Shown in pieces: positions 44,133 to 53,857 of a stretch of DNA of 64,000 bases; position 1 is the stretch's first letter; every line of letters begins with the position of its first letter. The position numbers and the translations under genes are program-made. The stretch is from the NCBI GenBank assembly GCA_016713275.1, contig JADJPL010000005.1, positions 248,001 through 312,000 of the forward strand. Reading direction: 5' to 3'. The notes under the pieces are model-generated. The model had not been told where the DNA came from, did not search any database, and saw nothing but the letters and a program-made list of their open reading frames with translations. Source of the stretch: Haliscomenobacter sp. GTDB lineage: Bacteria > Bacteroidota > Bacteroidia > Chitinophagales > Saprospiraceae.

Positions 44133-46632
44133 GCGTTAGGAGCTCAACGCTCAACTGGTCGTTGTGGCGGTACGCTTCCGCTGCCGTGATCCGGCTGTTG
44201 ATGTTCAACACCTCGCTCAATGTAGCGTCAGACGTAGCCCGGAATACCAGGGTAGCAAACGTGTTGCTCTTGGCATCGCCGTTCCAGCTCGCCGTGAGAA
44301 CGCCTTCTTTTGCGAAGATTCCGAAGTGCTCTTCTTTCGCTACGCCGTACTCTACGTCAACCAGTTCGACGGCGGTTACGTCATAGCTCATCGTGAACTG
44401 CAACCCTTCGACCGACTTCAGGTCGCCCGTGAAAGCGATGCGGTATTCATTCCCGGCTTTCAACTCCTGGTCTTCGGCTTTGAGTTCGAAGGTTCCCGCC
44501 GTGCGCACGATGCTGTTCGCTACTGCGTTGCCGTTCACGTCGCCCACCTTCACCGCCACAAAGTTTGCTTTCGCATCTGCGGCCAGGTCGTTGAGGTTCG
44601 CTACTTCGGGGAACTGCGTCTTCCATGGGTTCGATGGATCGGCAAACTTGAAGCTGCGGTCCACAAAACGCCAGCTCGTATTGCTCGCATACTTCGTATC
44701 GATACCCAGGATCAATTTGCGCAACTGGATCAGGTCCAGCGTCGTCACCGAACGGGAGTTGTTTACATCTGCTGCAATCAGCTTGTACGGGCTATTCAGG
44801 GGCTGTACGCCCAGGATGTGTTTGGTGATCAGCACCAGGTCGAACGTCGATACCCCGTTGAGCGGGTTCTTGTCCAGGTGCGGCGTCACCGAGTAGTCGT
44901 ATCCCAGCGTCACCCCGCTAAACCCAAACTCCCCGTCCCGGCCCGTCATCTTCGTCACCGAACTGTGGCCCGACAGCGCCACTTCTACCCCTTCCACGCT
45001 CTCTTTGTTCTCTGTGGTGATCGCTCCGCCGATCGCTGCCGATGCCGCCGCACTCGGGCATACCTTGCGCGCATCCGTCACGATCGCGTACGTCTCGCAC
45101 CATGCCCAGTTGCCCAGCGCGTCTTTGGTGTACAACCGCACCGCTACTTGGGTCACCTTCGCATCGTCGCAATCAAAAATCACCGACGTCTGCGGACTCG
45201 CCGGGATGCCCGCTTCGTTCAGTCCGTCGTGGCTGTCCCATACCCCGTCCGCGATCCCGTCCGCGCCGCTGTCTTTCACTACGTAATATTGATTATCCGG
45301 GATGTTCTCCTTCACTCCTACCGTCTTGGCGTTGCAATCCGCTACGTCGCTTGCTTTGAAGTCCGTAGCCCACACCGCCATCGCGCCTTCGCCCGTATCC
45401 GGATCTTTCATCAAATCCGTGCTCAGGCCATGGTAGCAGATCGGTGCAATCCCGTTGGTGTCTTCGATAGAGAACGGAATGTCCTTCGCCAGCGACAGGT
45501 TGCCGCAATCGTCGCGTACGATCACCGTCAGTTTGTGGTCGCCGATCGGAAGCTGGCTGGCATCGCCCGTACCTGTTACCACCCAAGAGTTCGTGCCCTT
45601 GTCGTCGCCGTTCAGTGCATGAGAAGGAGTAACCGTCAGGAAAGAAGGCAGTTCAGCGCCATTCAGCTTCACGCGCTCGATCGCCAGGTTGCCCGCTACA
45701 GCAGGTACTTGCTGAACTTCCGTAGCGCCGGAGCACAGATCCTGTGCAGCAAACTCAATGGCTACTGTACTAGAGCACGTGTTCTTGTTTTGATAGAATA
45801 CCTGCTCGGATGGGTCAAGCACTTCCGGGCGTACCTGGTCGTGTACGAAGATGTGCTGCGTGAACATCCAGGCAAAACGCTCGTTGCCATTGTTGCCATA
45901 GGTAGTCGTATGCGAGCACGCAGGAACACTAGTCAAGTCTGGCGTCATCTGATCATCCCCCTGGTTGTAGGTCTTGGTACCCGCGTTTGCCTTGTTCACT
46001 TCGTCATTCGGGTAGGCTACCGTACCGGATGCGTCTTCGTAGTAGATCTCTTCCGTACGATCCATGTCCGTATCGCGGACCAAAACGTTCACCCCGTTGT
46101 TCCCATTGTTGCGTGGGTCGCGTGGTACTACGATCGCCCACTGCATTGGCTCGCCACAACGCTCGTCGTACTGGCACCAGTTGATCACTGTAAACGTACG
46201 GAAGATCTTGTAGCACTCCGCTACCGGAGCGCCGTTCAGCGTAGCGCCGTTGTACCGCTTATCGCTTACTTTCACTGCCAGCACGTCGCAAGACAGTTCG
46301 CCCCCGTCGATCACGTTCGCCGTGTCGCGCAGGTTCGAACAATCCCCTTCCAAGTCGGCAGGGAACATGATATGGTACTCGTGTACAGGCTGTACCGTAA
46401 TTACTACCGTACCATTCGACCCCGTTACGTCGCCTTTGCTCGTCGTCTTGGTGTACGCGTAGCTCCCCGTTACCGTGCCTGCTTCGCAGTGCAGGTTGGT
46501 CGTTACCGTGGCTTCAACGAACGTATTCGCGCAATCGTTGCCGCTCATCGTCACCAGTACGTTCTGCGCACCGCCTTGTGCGGTCAGGATTGCAGATACC
46601 AGGCTCTGGTAGTCGCTGCCCGTTACATCCAT
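44119..46632 (-). CDS. Giant secreted protein, third segment (with dockerin-like and cohesin-like region)
   Basis: An 837-codon segment of the giant gene, starting after the frame break near 46655. It has many short domains of Cys/Asp-rich immunoglobulin-like type. Near the end is a carboxypeptidase-regulatory-like domain (AAIGGAITTENKESVEGVEV), then two dockerin-type calcium loops (GVSTFDLVLITKHILG and DVNNSRSVTTLDLIQLRK) and a cohesin-like domain (GDLKSVEGLQFTMSYDVTAVELVD). Dockerin pairs bind calcium; the cohesin-like part may bind inside the protein or another surface protein. Function as an adhesin or matrix protein is inferred. Confidence 0.85.
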   Translation of the reverse strand: MDVTGSDYQSLVSAILTAQGGAQNVLVTMSGNDCANTFVEATVTTNLHCEAGTVTGSYAYTKTTSKGDVTGSNGTVVITVQPVHEYHIMFPADLEGDCSNLRDTANVIDGGELSCDVLAVKVSDKRYNGATLNGAPVAECYKIFRTFTVINWCQYDERCGEPMQWAIVVPRDPRNNGNNGVNVLVRDTDMDRTEEIYYEDASGTVAYPNDEVNKANAGTKTYNQGDDQMTPDLTSVPACSHTTTYGNNGNERFAWMFTQHIFVHDQVRPEVLDPSEQVFYQNKNTCSSTVAIEFAAQDLCSGATEVQQVPAVAGNLAIERVKLNGAELPSFLTVTPSHALNGDDKGTNSWVVTGTGDASQLPIGDHKLTVIVRDDCGNLSLAKDIPFSIEDTNGIAPICYHGLSTDLMKDPDTGEGAMAVWATDFKASDVADCNAKTVGVKENIPDNQYYVVKDSGADGIADGVWDSHDGLNEAGIPASPQTSVIFDCDDAKVTQVAVRLYTKDALGNWAWCETYAIVTDARKVCPSAAASAAIGGAITTENKESVEGVEVALSGHSSVTKMTGRDGEFGFSGVTLGYDYSVTPHLDKNPLNGVSTFDLVLITKHILGVQPLNSPYKLIAADVNNSRSVTTLDLIQLRKLILGIDTKYASNTSWRFVDRSFKFADPSNPWKTQFPEVANLNDLAADAKANFVAVKVGDVNGNAVANSIVRTAGTFELKAEDQELKAGNEYRIAFTGDLKSVEGLQFTMSYDVTAVELVDVEYGVAKEEHFGIFAKEGVLTASWNGDAKSNTFATLVFRATSDATLSEVLNINSRITAAEAYRHNDQLSVELLTPLAH

Positions 46633-46652
46633 AGCGCCTTTGCCAGCTGCCG

Positions 46653-49600
46653 TCAGAAGCCTTCAACCCATGCACGGTCCGTGCACCCGATCGTTACAGG
46701 CCATGGCAGGATGTAGGTAGGAAGCACTTTGTCTTCGATCAGCTGTTCGCTCCAGCAGTAGCTGAAGTTGCCGCTCTTGTCCCAGCCGCCCAGTTCAACA
46801 ACTACTTTGTTGCCCAGGTCGCAGCAGAAGAACTCCGCATAATCCAGCCACGGCGTCATGATCGCCGTTACGCCGCTGCGCGTCACGGATACGAATTTCT
46901 CGTGGTCTTGCAGCGTGCCGTCCCCGTTCTCATCCCAGCCGTCAACGCCGGCTTCGATCAAGTCGTCGCCGTCGCCATTGGCGCCTTTGCCATAACCTTT
47001 AGCAAGGAAATCGGCTTGGCAAGCCGCGTCGTACGAACGGCGCAGTTTGATCCGCTCCATACCGCAGTTATCCCAGCTGCCTTCGTCTACATCCTCTTTG
47101 TTCACCCGGGCGTAGCCGTAGTAGTTGTAACCCTGGGTTGGGTATTGCTGCCCGTAGCCCGCTCCTTGCGCGTTCGACAGCGTGATATTCAGCTGATCGT
47201 CGCACTTCATCACCGGGGCGATCTTGTCTACCACCCGGAAGTACAACGCTTTGGTCGCTTTATTATAACAGTGGTCGAACGCTTCTACCGTAAACCGGTA
47301 CAACCCAGGCGCCAAACCGGTTACCACCGGACGGCCGCCTACCACCATCACCTGATACGTCTCCTCGTACCAGCATGAATCCGCCGACAGCGGAATCCCG
47401 TAGGCATATTCCAAGCCCCAGCGCTCCATCTTGAGCACGCTCACGCTTGGGTTCCCATCGCAATTATCCTTGATCTCCCAGCCCAGGTATTCCAGCAAAC
47501 CTGCCCGGTCCGTAAACACCGACGCCGTGCAGTCCATTGCTCCCGTCGAAATTACCGATACCGGCACGTTCTGTGCCATCGCAAAATCGTCTTTGCACAT
47601 CCGCTCCGGCTCCTCGTATTTCACTTTGCGCACATCCGTAAACTCCGGCGCTTGGGTGTCGTACCACTTCAGCAGCACGTACGTGCAGTTCTCCAACCCG
47701 TGCTCTTCTTGCGGATTGCACCAGTCGAAGTACGACAGCTTCACCAGCACTTTCTTCCCGTTGCCGCATACCGGGAACGTGTTCACCACCTGCGCATCAA
47801 AACTGTAGTTGCAGCCCAAAAGCTTGTATTTAGAATCTGCCCCTTCGGCAAAGAACGCGTAGCCCCGGTCTGTCACGCAATCCAGCGAATCCTGGATCCG
47901 CAGTTTGGTCTTGAACAGCCGCAGCATCTCTTCCGCTGTGGGCGCTGCGCACTTATCGCCGCCTACCAGGCACGCCAGATCCAGTTCGTAGTCTACCTCG
48001 CCGCAGCAGTTCTTGTCCGCGTCGTAGTCTTCCACGATCGTATCGCACGACGCCTGCGCCACCTGGTATTTCAGGCTCTTCAGCAACTCGTTGCCAAACG
48101 TGACCGCCTGCGGGCGCACCAGGTAAATGTGCTGGTACCCCTGTACGAAGTTGCCGTAGCAATCCGTCGCCGTGAACGTCCGCTTCAGCCGCGCCCACGC
48201 CTCGTAGCCCGAAGGTACCCCCGGATACGTTGACCCAATCTCGTCGCAGGTGAAGTACGTCAGCTCATCCGTCGCTTTCAGCGTCGTGAAGCATTTGCAA
48301 TAATCGTTATGGCACGCATCCACAAATACCGGACGGCCGGCAAACAGCGCACTGGTTGCGTCTTTCCAGGTTTGTTCTTTATTGAACAACTCCTCCGCAT
48401 TCAGGCACAGGAAGGCCGCGGTGGAGTTCGTAAACTGTCCATTGAGCAGCTCCGTCTGGCCCGGGACCGCCAGCGTGCCCACGTTGCATTTGCCGATCCA
48501 GCTCGTATATACAGGGGCCGATTTGTCTTCGGCCACTACTTTGCCCCAGCAGATCAGGTTGCCCAGTCCGTCGAAGAGCCCATACGTCCATTCTCCGGCG
48601 CAGTCGATGATATTCCCGTTCGACGGGTTGTTGTCCACTACCCGTACCGTGGCCGCTTCGCAGTTGCCCAGCATGAGGTTTTTCGCTTCCAGTGCGTAGG
48701 TGCATGTCTGCGGGTCCAGCGTCACGTTGACCCGGGAGCAGCCGCATGCCGCTACCTGGAAGGTCTGTTCCACCGTCACCGCGCAGCCGGGATTGTTGGG
48801 GGCATTCGATCCAGCAGGGCCCGCGTCGAACCGGTAGGCCAGCGTATGCGTGCCCTGGGACAGGTTTTTGGGCGCAAGGCTTATGGTGTTGGGCGCAGGG
48901 GTTGGCATGGGTCCCTGAGGAACGGTGTTGAAGATAAACTGGCCGTCGCCTGCGGCGCTGTTTATATCCTTGCCCGTCACCGTGAACGGCGCCGCATTCG
49001 GCGAAACCAATTCAGGAAGGCCTGTAAAGCCTGGGTTAGGGAAATAACAAGTATTATTAATACTCAATGTCGTACCTCTTCCATTAGAAACCGATAGCGT
49101 ATACCCTAATCCATCTTTGTGGTAGCCTTTCAGCTTGAAAACACCTGAACCGGGGGCGGTTTCTGTCATCACATCCACATTGGAAACAAAGAGCGTCATT
49201 GCCAAATTATCCTTGAACAACCCTGTTACTGCGGTCACGGTCCAGGTCTGTCCGGTCGGGCCATTCACCGTAACCGTTTCGCTAAAAATACCCTCGTCGG
49301 AAAACAACCCATTTTGGATAGAAGGGCTATTTTCACAGGTGCAGGGGTCGTCGATGGTAGGTTCAGGGCAATCCACGATAGTGACGGTAAAGGTTGCCGT
49401 TTGATTCGGGCAGCCTGATACTGCCTTAAAGGTCCCAATAGGCATTTTGTTAGTAGCGTTGGCGTTGGTAGTTTCACCGTCCAGCGCGTCGACACCGCTA
49501 AATGTCCAATTGCCCAAAATAAAGCCCCCATCAGGACCAAGTCCGTTCGATTTGCGGTAAGCCCAACCATCGGTATATTCCCAAGGCTTACCTGTCCCAT

Positions 49601-50894
49601 CCACGCCCAATTCGCCAATTTGGTCGATAAGATCCGTGTCTTTAAAAAGCCCGATCACGTCATCGCCGTTGATATTTGGCACACTGCTATTGGTGAAGTT
49701 AGGGTCAAAGCCAAAGAAGGAGTTAAACGCCGATGCTTCTGTAGCGAGATATAAATATTGCCCTGCCGAGGCCGATCCCGTCAAAGAAAAGGTAGCGCTG
49801 AAGTTAGTGCCCCCATTAGGAGCAACTTTAACGCTATATATGCTGAGGTCCGGGATATCCTTAATAACATATAACTCAACAGCTTTTGGAGTACCCCCGC
49901 TCAAAGGGCCATCGATCACGCCGGTAAGCAACAAGTCTCCAAGGGCGCCGCTAGCAAGCAGGGTATTGGTCACTTCATAAGTGCCCGGGGTGCTGTTTTC
50001 AATATCAATTTCTCCCGTTAATTCATCAATCACCAAACCCTGATTATCGGCAGAAAAACGGCCTAAAACCGCATCCTTCCCTGCAGTGGGCTTCTGCTTG
50101 TCGTCCTGGTTACAAAAACCCGCAGAGGCATAACTGAACGATGCAGAAGGCAAGGTGGGGCAGTCGTTGTCCGCAATTTGCACCGTTAGGGAAGAAATCG
50201 AAATGCCTTGATAGGCATTATCCGAGCTTGTGGCACTGTGGTCGATCATTCCCGTATGGAATCCTTCAAAATCCGAATCGTCAACAGCCGAAACGGTCAC
50301 GGTTTGAGGAACGTTCCAATCGTCCGGGGTAAACGTCAGGGTCGATTTATTCGTCCACACTTGACCATCAGGGGCCCCAGTTATAGTTACATAGGCCGTT
50401 GGCTTGGAATTGAGAACCACATCATAGGTGTCGGTGGCGCCGCCTTCAGCAGCATCAGTACTGCCACCTGTTTGGGTGATCGTCACATCCGGGGTATCGT
50501 TATCCTCAATCGTTACGGAAGCAAAAGAGGGGGTACCCAAATCATAATCGGCGCCGTCGGTCAGGGTGAGGACCACGGTTTCATCCCCTTCCGATTCGCT
50601 GTCGTTCACCGGAATAACGGTAATCGTAGCAGAGAACTGCCCCATAGGGATAGTGACCGTTCCGGAAAGCGTGGAATAATCATCCGTATTGTTTGCCGTC
50701 CCAGCAATAGTGTATGCAACGTTTAAAGGATCCGAAGCAGATCCATTGCTGCGATAGACCGTAAACGTGGCGTTATCCGGCCGGCTTCCGAACCGGAAGC
50801 ATCGGTGGCTTCTATATTTACAATTGGTGTAGCGGAGATACAAAGTAGGTGCGCTCCCAAGTCGTCGGTATTGTCCTGGGCAAACCCATCCCAT
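46653..50894 (-). CDS. Giant secreted protein, second segment (Calx-beta and lamin-tail domains)
   Basis: A 1413-codon segment; real continuation begins near 50778 (DNATFTVYRSNGSASDPLN). It holds Calx-beta repeats (GDETVVLTLTDGADYDLG, SVTIEDNDTPDVTITQTGG), a lamin-tail-like domain (GTPKAVELYVIKDIPDLSIY), and long Cys-containing repeats with DNCG/WDNC patterns (EGSWDNCGMERIKLRR). It ends at the frame break near 46655. Repeated Asp and Asn loops suggest calcium binding. It lies inside the same open protein as the segments on both sides. Confidence 0.85.
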   Translation of the reverse strand: MGWVCPGQYRRLGSAPTLYLRYTNCKYRSHRCFRFGSRPDNATFTVYRSNGSASDPLNVAYTIAGTANNTDDYSTLSGTVTIPMGQFSATITVIPVNDSESEGDETVVLTLTDGADYDLGTPSFASVTIEDNDTPDVTITQTGGSTDAAEGGATDTYDVVLNSKPTAYVTITGAPDGQVWTNKSTLTFTPDDWNVPQTVTVSAVDDSDFEGFHTGMIDHSATSSDNAYQGISISSLTVQIADNDCPTLPSASFSYASAGFCNQDDKQKPTAGKDAVLGRFSADNQGLVIDELTGEIDIENSTPGTYEVTNTLLASGALGDLLLTGVIDGPLSGGTPKAVELYVIKDIPDLSIYSVKVAPNGGTNFSATFSLTGSASAGQYLYLATEASAFNSFFGFDPNFTNSSVPNINGDDVIGLFKDTDLIDQIGELGVDGTGKPWEYTDGWAYRKSNGLGPDGGFILGNWTFSGVDALDGETTNANATNKMPIGTFKAVSGCPNQTATFTVTIVDCPEPTIDDPCTCENSPSIQNGLFSDEGIFSETVTVNGPTGQTWTVTAVTGLFKDNLAMTLFVSNVDVMTETAPGSGVFKLKGYHKDGLGYTLSVSNGRGTTLSINNTCYFPNPGFTGLPELVSPNAAPFTVTGKDINSAAGDGQFIFNTVPQGPMPTPAPNTISLAPKNLSQGTHTLAYRFDAGPAGSNAPNNPGCAVTVEQTFQVAACGCSRVNVTLDPQTCTYALEAKNLMLGNCEAATVRVVDNNPSNGNIIDCAGEWTYGLFDGLGNLICWGKVVAEDKSAPVYTSWIGKCNVGTLAVPGQTELLNGQFTNSTAAFLCLNAEELFNKEQTWKDATSALFAGRPVFVDACHNDYCKCFTTLKATDELTYFTCDEIGSTYPGVPSGYEAWARLKRTFTATDCYGNFVQGYQHIYLVRPQAVTFGNELLKSLKYQVAQASCDTIVEDYDADKNCCGEVDYELDLACLVGGDKCAAPTAEEMLRLFKTKLRIQDSLDCVTDRGYAFFAEGADSKYKLLGCNYSFDAQVVNTFPVCGNGKKVLVKLSYFDWCNPQEEHGLENCTYVLLKWYDTQAPEFTDVRKVKYEEPERMCKDDFAMAQNVPVSVISTGAMDCTASVFTDRAGLLEYLGWEIKDNCDGNPSVSVLKMERWGLEYAYGIPLSADSCWYEETYQVMVVGGRPVVTGLAPGLYRFTVEAFDHCYNKATKALYFRVVDKIAPVMKCDDQLNITLSNAQGAGYGQQYPTQGYNYYGYARVNKEDVDEGSWDNCGMERIKLRRSYDAACQADFLAKGYGKGANGDGDDLIEAGVDGWDENGDGTLQDHEKFVSVTRSGVTAIMTPWLDYAEFFCCDLGNKVVVELGGWDKSGNFSYCWSEQLIEDKVLPTYILPWPVTIGCTDRAWVEGF

Positions 50895-52600
50895 TCTATT
50901 GACGGATCAAAAGCATCACTAGCATTGGTATCTCCGGCAGTAATCGGGCACTTTCGTCTTAAGGTATTATTTGCCGTAGATTGATCTCCGCTTCCCCATT
51001 CGGTTCCAGGATCAAGTCCTACCTGACCAATTACGTCAACGACATTGTTATTTTTCTTTAAAACGATGGCATCATTGCCGTTCCAGTTGATGACCGAAGA
51101 ATTAGTAGCGTCAGCCTGGCCGAGTATGGTGGCATTGGCAGAAGGATGAGCCAAAACAAACACCTCTCCATTGGCAAGGGTCCCGGATAAGGTCATCATC
51201 TCGCTTACCGTAGGACTGCCATTGAAATACAATTCCAAAGTATAGTTACTAAGATCCACCGAAGCGCCGGTCCCATTGAAAATTTCAATGGCTTTGTTAA
51301 AACTGGATCCCTCCATGTATTGGGAGAAAAAGAGCTCGGTGGGGTTAGTAGCTGGAGGGGTGTCGTTGTCGGTGATGGTAGCCGTAACGCCAACGATATT
51401 TATTCCATTATAACCAGCATCTGTGCTAGCCGCACTATGAGCAATCATGCCATTGTGATTGCCTTCTACTACCGCGTCGTCATTTGCTGTGACCGTGATC
51501 GTTTGAGCGTCATCCCAATTGCCCGCATTGAAGATAAGCATGACCGGATTTCCTGCTCCCATTCCAAGATCCAATTGGCCGTCTGGGTCCACCGTAATCG
51601 TCACATCCGAGGCAGGTTGCGTTTTGAGGACCACCATGTAGGAATCAGTCGTCCCGCCTTCAGTGACACTCGTGGCGCCAGCGGATTCGGTGATGGTGAC
51701 ACCGGGGATTCCCATTACGGTTCCCACTACGGTTACCTTTACATTGTCAAAAAAAGCAGTTTGGTCTAGTCCGGTACTTCCCTGCCAATACGCGCCAGTC
51801 AAAGGAAGGGAAGAACCCGTATGGGCATTGTCTACCGCAGTTCCCTGGGAAACCAACATCCCTGTGCTTGGATCCGAAAAAGCTGAAGTTCCATCATTCC
51901 TTAAAAACAATTCCCAGGTATTCGTTGAAGGAACATACGTGACTTTAACGCTTAAATAATTTGTACCAAAATCTGTTAAACCACTAGTATTTGATTCAAT
52001 AACATTGGTTAATGTACCTTGAAGGCCACCTGTGAATTTAACCAAACGGACTGGGTCGGTTGAACCCGATTGCCCAAGGACAATGGCATAACCACTTCCT
52101 GTGGTGCTTTTAGCATCGGCAGTACCTGCCAAAATGAAAGCAACTCCATATGAAGTCGTTGAAGAAAAACCTGAGGGATCTGACCGGATTTGACGCATAT
52201 TAAACGTCCAGGTTACCAGGGAACCGCTGATAGAACTCAAGGTAGAATTATAAGGCGAAGAAAAGGCACTGTTAGCCACGCTCGCTAAAACCCAGCCAGC
52301 GAGATTAGTTGTATCAACGTCATTCGTTAACTCCAGTTGTTCGGGAGAAGTATTCCTCCTTGCTCCCCAATCAGCCCCAGAAAAAACCGTAGACGCCCGG
52401 CTAACGCTCCACGAACTTAGGCCAATCGAACCGCTTTTTGTCCAATTCGCACTTGTATTCGCACTAAAATCATCCGAAAAAACGGTGGTTTGGGCGAAGG
52501 ATGGATTCGATGCAAGGAAAAAAATTGCCTGGATGAGAAAGGCAAAGAAAAAAATGAATGAGTTGCCAGAAGAAGGCCCTCCAGAGTAAATTTTTCTCAT
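50723..52600 (-). CDS. Giant secreted protein, N-terminal segment (signal peptide, Calx-beta, lamin-tail)
   Basis: The 625-codon start of the giant gene. The signal peptide ends at SNPSFAQ (about residue 36). Residues about 40-290 look like a lectin-like jelly roll (TVFSDDFSANTSANWTKSG and following). Then a Calx-beta repeat (VTITESAGATSVTEGG ... ATITDNDTP) and a lamin-tail-type domain (LFFSQYMEGSSFNKAIEIF) follow. Frame is lost near 50778, where one extra G gives EAGRDNATFTVYRS and joins the next segment. Rebuilt gene: 43845-52600, about 2,900 aa. It is surely exported by Sec and then T9SS. Confidence 0.85.
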   Translation of the reverse strand: MRKIYSGGPSSGNSFIFFFAFLIQAIFFLASNPSFAQTTVFSDDFSANTSANWTKSGSIGLSSWSVSRASTVFSGADWGARRNTSPEQLELTNDVDTTNLAGWVLASVANSAFSSPYNSTLSSISGSLVTWTFNMRQIRSDPSGFSSTTSYGVAFILAGTADAKSTTGSGYAIVLGQSGSTDPVRLVKFTGGLQGTLTNVIESNTSGLTDFGTNYLSVKVTYVPSTNTWELFLRNDGTSAFSDPSTGMLVSQGTAVDNAHTGSSLPLTGAYWQGSTGLDQTAFFDNVKVTVVGTVMGIPGVTITESAGATSVTEGGTTDSYMVVLKTQPASDVTITVDPDGQLDLGMGAGNPVMLIFNAGNWDDAQTITVTANDDAVVEGNHNGMIAHSAASTDAGYNGINIVGVTATITDNDTPPATNPTELFFSQYMEGSSFNKAIEIFNGTGASVDLSNYTLELYFNGSPTVSEMMTLSGTLANGEVFVLAHPSANATILGQADATNSSVINWNGNDAIVLKKNNNVVDVIGQVGLDPGTEWGSGDQSTANNTLRRKCPITAGDTNASDAFDPSIEWDGFAQDNTDDLGAHLLCISATPIVNIEATDASGSEAGRITPRLRSIAAMDLLRIL

Positions 52601-53007
52601 GGGAGATTACGATTTGTTAGTACACAGATATTGGTCGTCGGCATAAAGATAGACCATTTCCCCCAAGGGTGCGCCGCTTTGCGTATGTTAAATTTGTGTA
52701 ACCTGTTGCCCGTAGACGGAATTCCCTGTCCACCTGAGTCTGAGGCCTCCGGTTTTCCTATCCCTCTGTTGCCCGTCCCTGTTGCCCGTAGACTTCCGTC
52801 TACGGCTTAGCCCAATCTTCAGATTGGGCGCCCGCTACGTCCAACCCCAAAACCGCCGTCTTTAAAATTTTTAAAAACACAAACATATCTATTTCAACAT
52901 TTTACATTTTCAATTTGCATATCCAGCCCTCCTACCCCCAAGAACACGCTGCGTCTTTCTGGCGGGCGCCGCAACGTAAATCCTGCCAAATTGGACAAAA
53001 AAAAACG
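52601..53007. repeat. Intergenic region with an inverted two-hairpin module upstream of the RAYT gene
   Basis: Hairpins CCGTAGACTTCCGTCTACGG (52786-52805) and CCCAATCTTCAGATTGGG (52811-52828) are the reverse complement of the units downstream of the transposase gene. A diverged half-copy (CCCGTAGACGGAATT) lies near 52709. The remaining bases to 53007 are AT-rich and may hold the transposase promoter; no gene is visible. Confidence 0.85.
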
Positions 53008-53586
53008 ATGAACGAATACCGTATTCAAGACCAGCAAGGGCTGCATTTTGTCACCCTGACGATCGTCGGATGGATCGACCTGTTTACCCGAAAGGTTTAC
53101 CGGGATTTGCTACTGGAGAGCCTCCAGTTTTGCCGTGAACACAAAGGACTCCATGTCTACGCCTATGTTGTGATGAGCAACCACGCCCACCTGATCGTCC
53201 GCGCCGGCGCTCCGGGAAGCCTTTCTTCCGTTTTAAGGGATTTGAAAAAGTTTACCGCCGTCAAGTTTTTGGAAGCCATCCAACAGGAGGACGAAAGCAG
53301 AAAGGAATGGCTGCTCTACCTGTTTGCCTACTTTGCCCGGAAACATGCCCGCAACTCCAAATACCAGGTCTGGGCCCACTCCAATGCCCCCGTCGAGCTC
53401 CGGAGCCCGGACTTCGTAAATCAAAAGCTCCAGTATATTCATTTCAATCCGGTAAAAGCGGGTTATGTACAACAACCGGAAGCCTACCTGTACAGTAGCG
53501 CGTCCAACTATGTTCTGGGGGAAGGGATCTTTGAAGTGACGCTGCTCGAGCCGGGGTTGAGGGAGGGATGGGTGCGGAGGTTATGA
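53008..53586 (+). CDS. REP-associated tyrosine transposase (RAYT, Y1/HUH family)
   Basis: A 192-aa single-strand DNA transposase of the IS200-like Y1 family. The HUH motif is NHAHLIV (His59, His61), and the conserved segment YIHFNPVKAGYV carries the Tyr (Y143) that is probably the nucleophile. Length and C-terminal NPVKAG motif match RAYTs rather than IS200 TnpA. RAYTs are thought to spread or maintain REP hairpins. The gene is bracketed by inverted hairpin modules at 52786-52828 and 53587-53824, consistent with cognate REPs. I start at the ATG at 53008 (MNEYRIQDQQGL); an upstream TTG would add 31 unlikely residues. Confidence 0.9.
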   Translation: MNEYRIQDQQGLHFVTLTIVGWIDLFTRKVYRDLLLESLQFCREHKGLHVYAYVVMSNHAHLIVRAGAPGSLSSVLRDLKKFTAVKFLEAIQQEDESRKEWLLYLFAYFARKHARNSKYQVWAHSNAPVELRSPDFVNQKLQYIHFNPVKAGYVQQPEAYLYSSASNYVLGEGIFEVTLLEPGLREGWVRRL

Positions 53587-53824
53587 GACGCAATCTGAAG
53601 ATTGGACTAGCCGTAGACGGAAGTCTACGGACAACAACAGCAACAGGACGCAATCTGAAGATTGGACTAGCCGTAGACGGAAGTCTACGGACAACAACAG
53701 CAACAGGACGCAATCTGAAGATTGGACTGAACCGTAGACGGAAGTCTACGGACAACAACGGCCCAATAGGACGCAATCTGAAGATTGGGCTAAGCCGTAG
53801 ACGGAAGTCTACGGACAACAACGC
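53587..53824 (+). repeat. Four tandem two-hairpin REP-like modules downstream of the RAYT gene
   Basis: Units begin at about 53587, 53647, 53707 and 53770 (60, 60 and 63 bp). Each has CAATCTGAAGATTG (palindrome) followed by CCGTAGACGGAAGTCTACGG (8-bp stem, 4-base loop) and ACAACAAC. The first two units are identical over nearly 60 bp, which means recent duplication. Confidence 0.9.
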
Positions 53825-53857
53825 CTTAACGCCTTAACGCCAAAACGCCTAAACGCC

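Noticed and set aside
44164..46716. 850-codon open frame on the plus strand opposite the giant gene
   Set aside because: It is rich in Arg, His, Tyr and Val, has no domain or signal, and mirrors the codon pattern of the minus-strand gene, which has clear dockerin-like and immunoglobulin-like parts.
43411..53824. Hairpin arrays as CRISPR arrays
   Set aside because: Spacers are not unique, the repeated units are palindromic pairs, and no cas gene is present. A RAYT gene explains the second array better.
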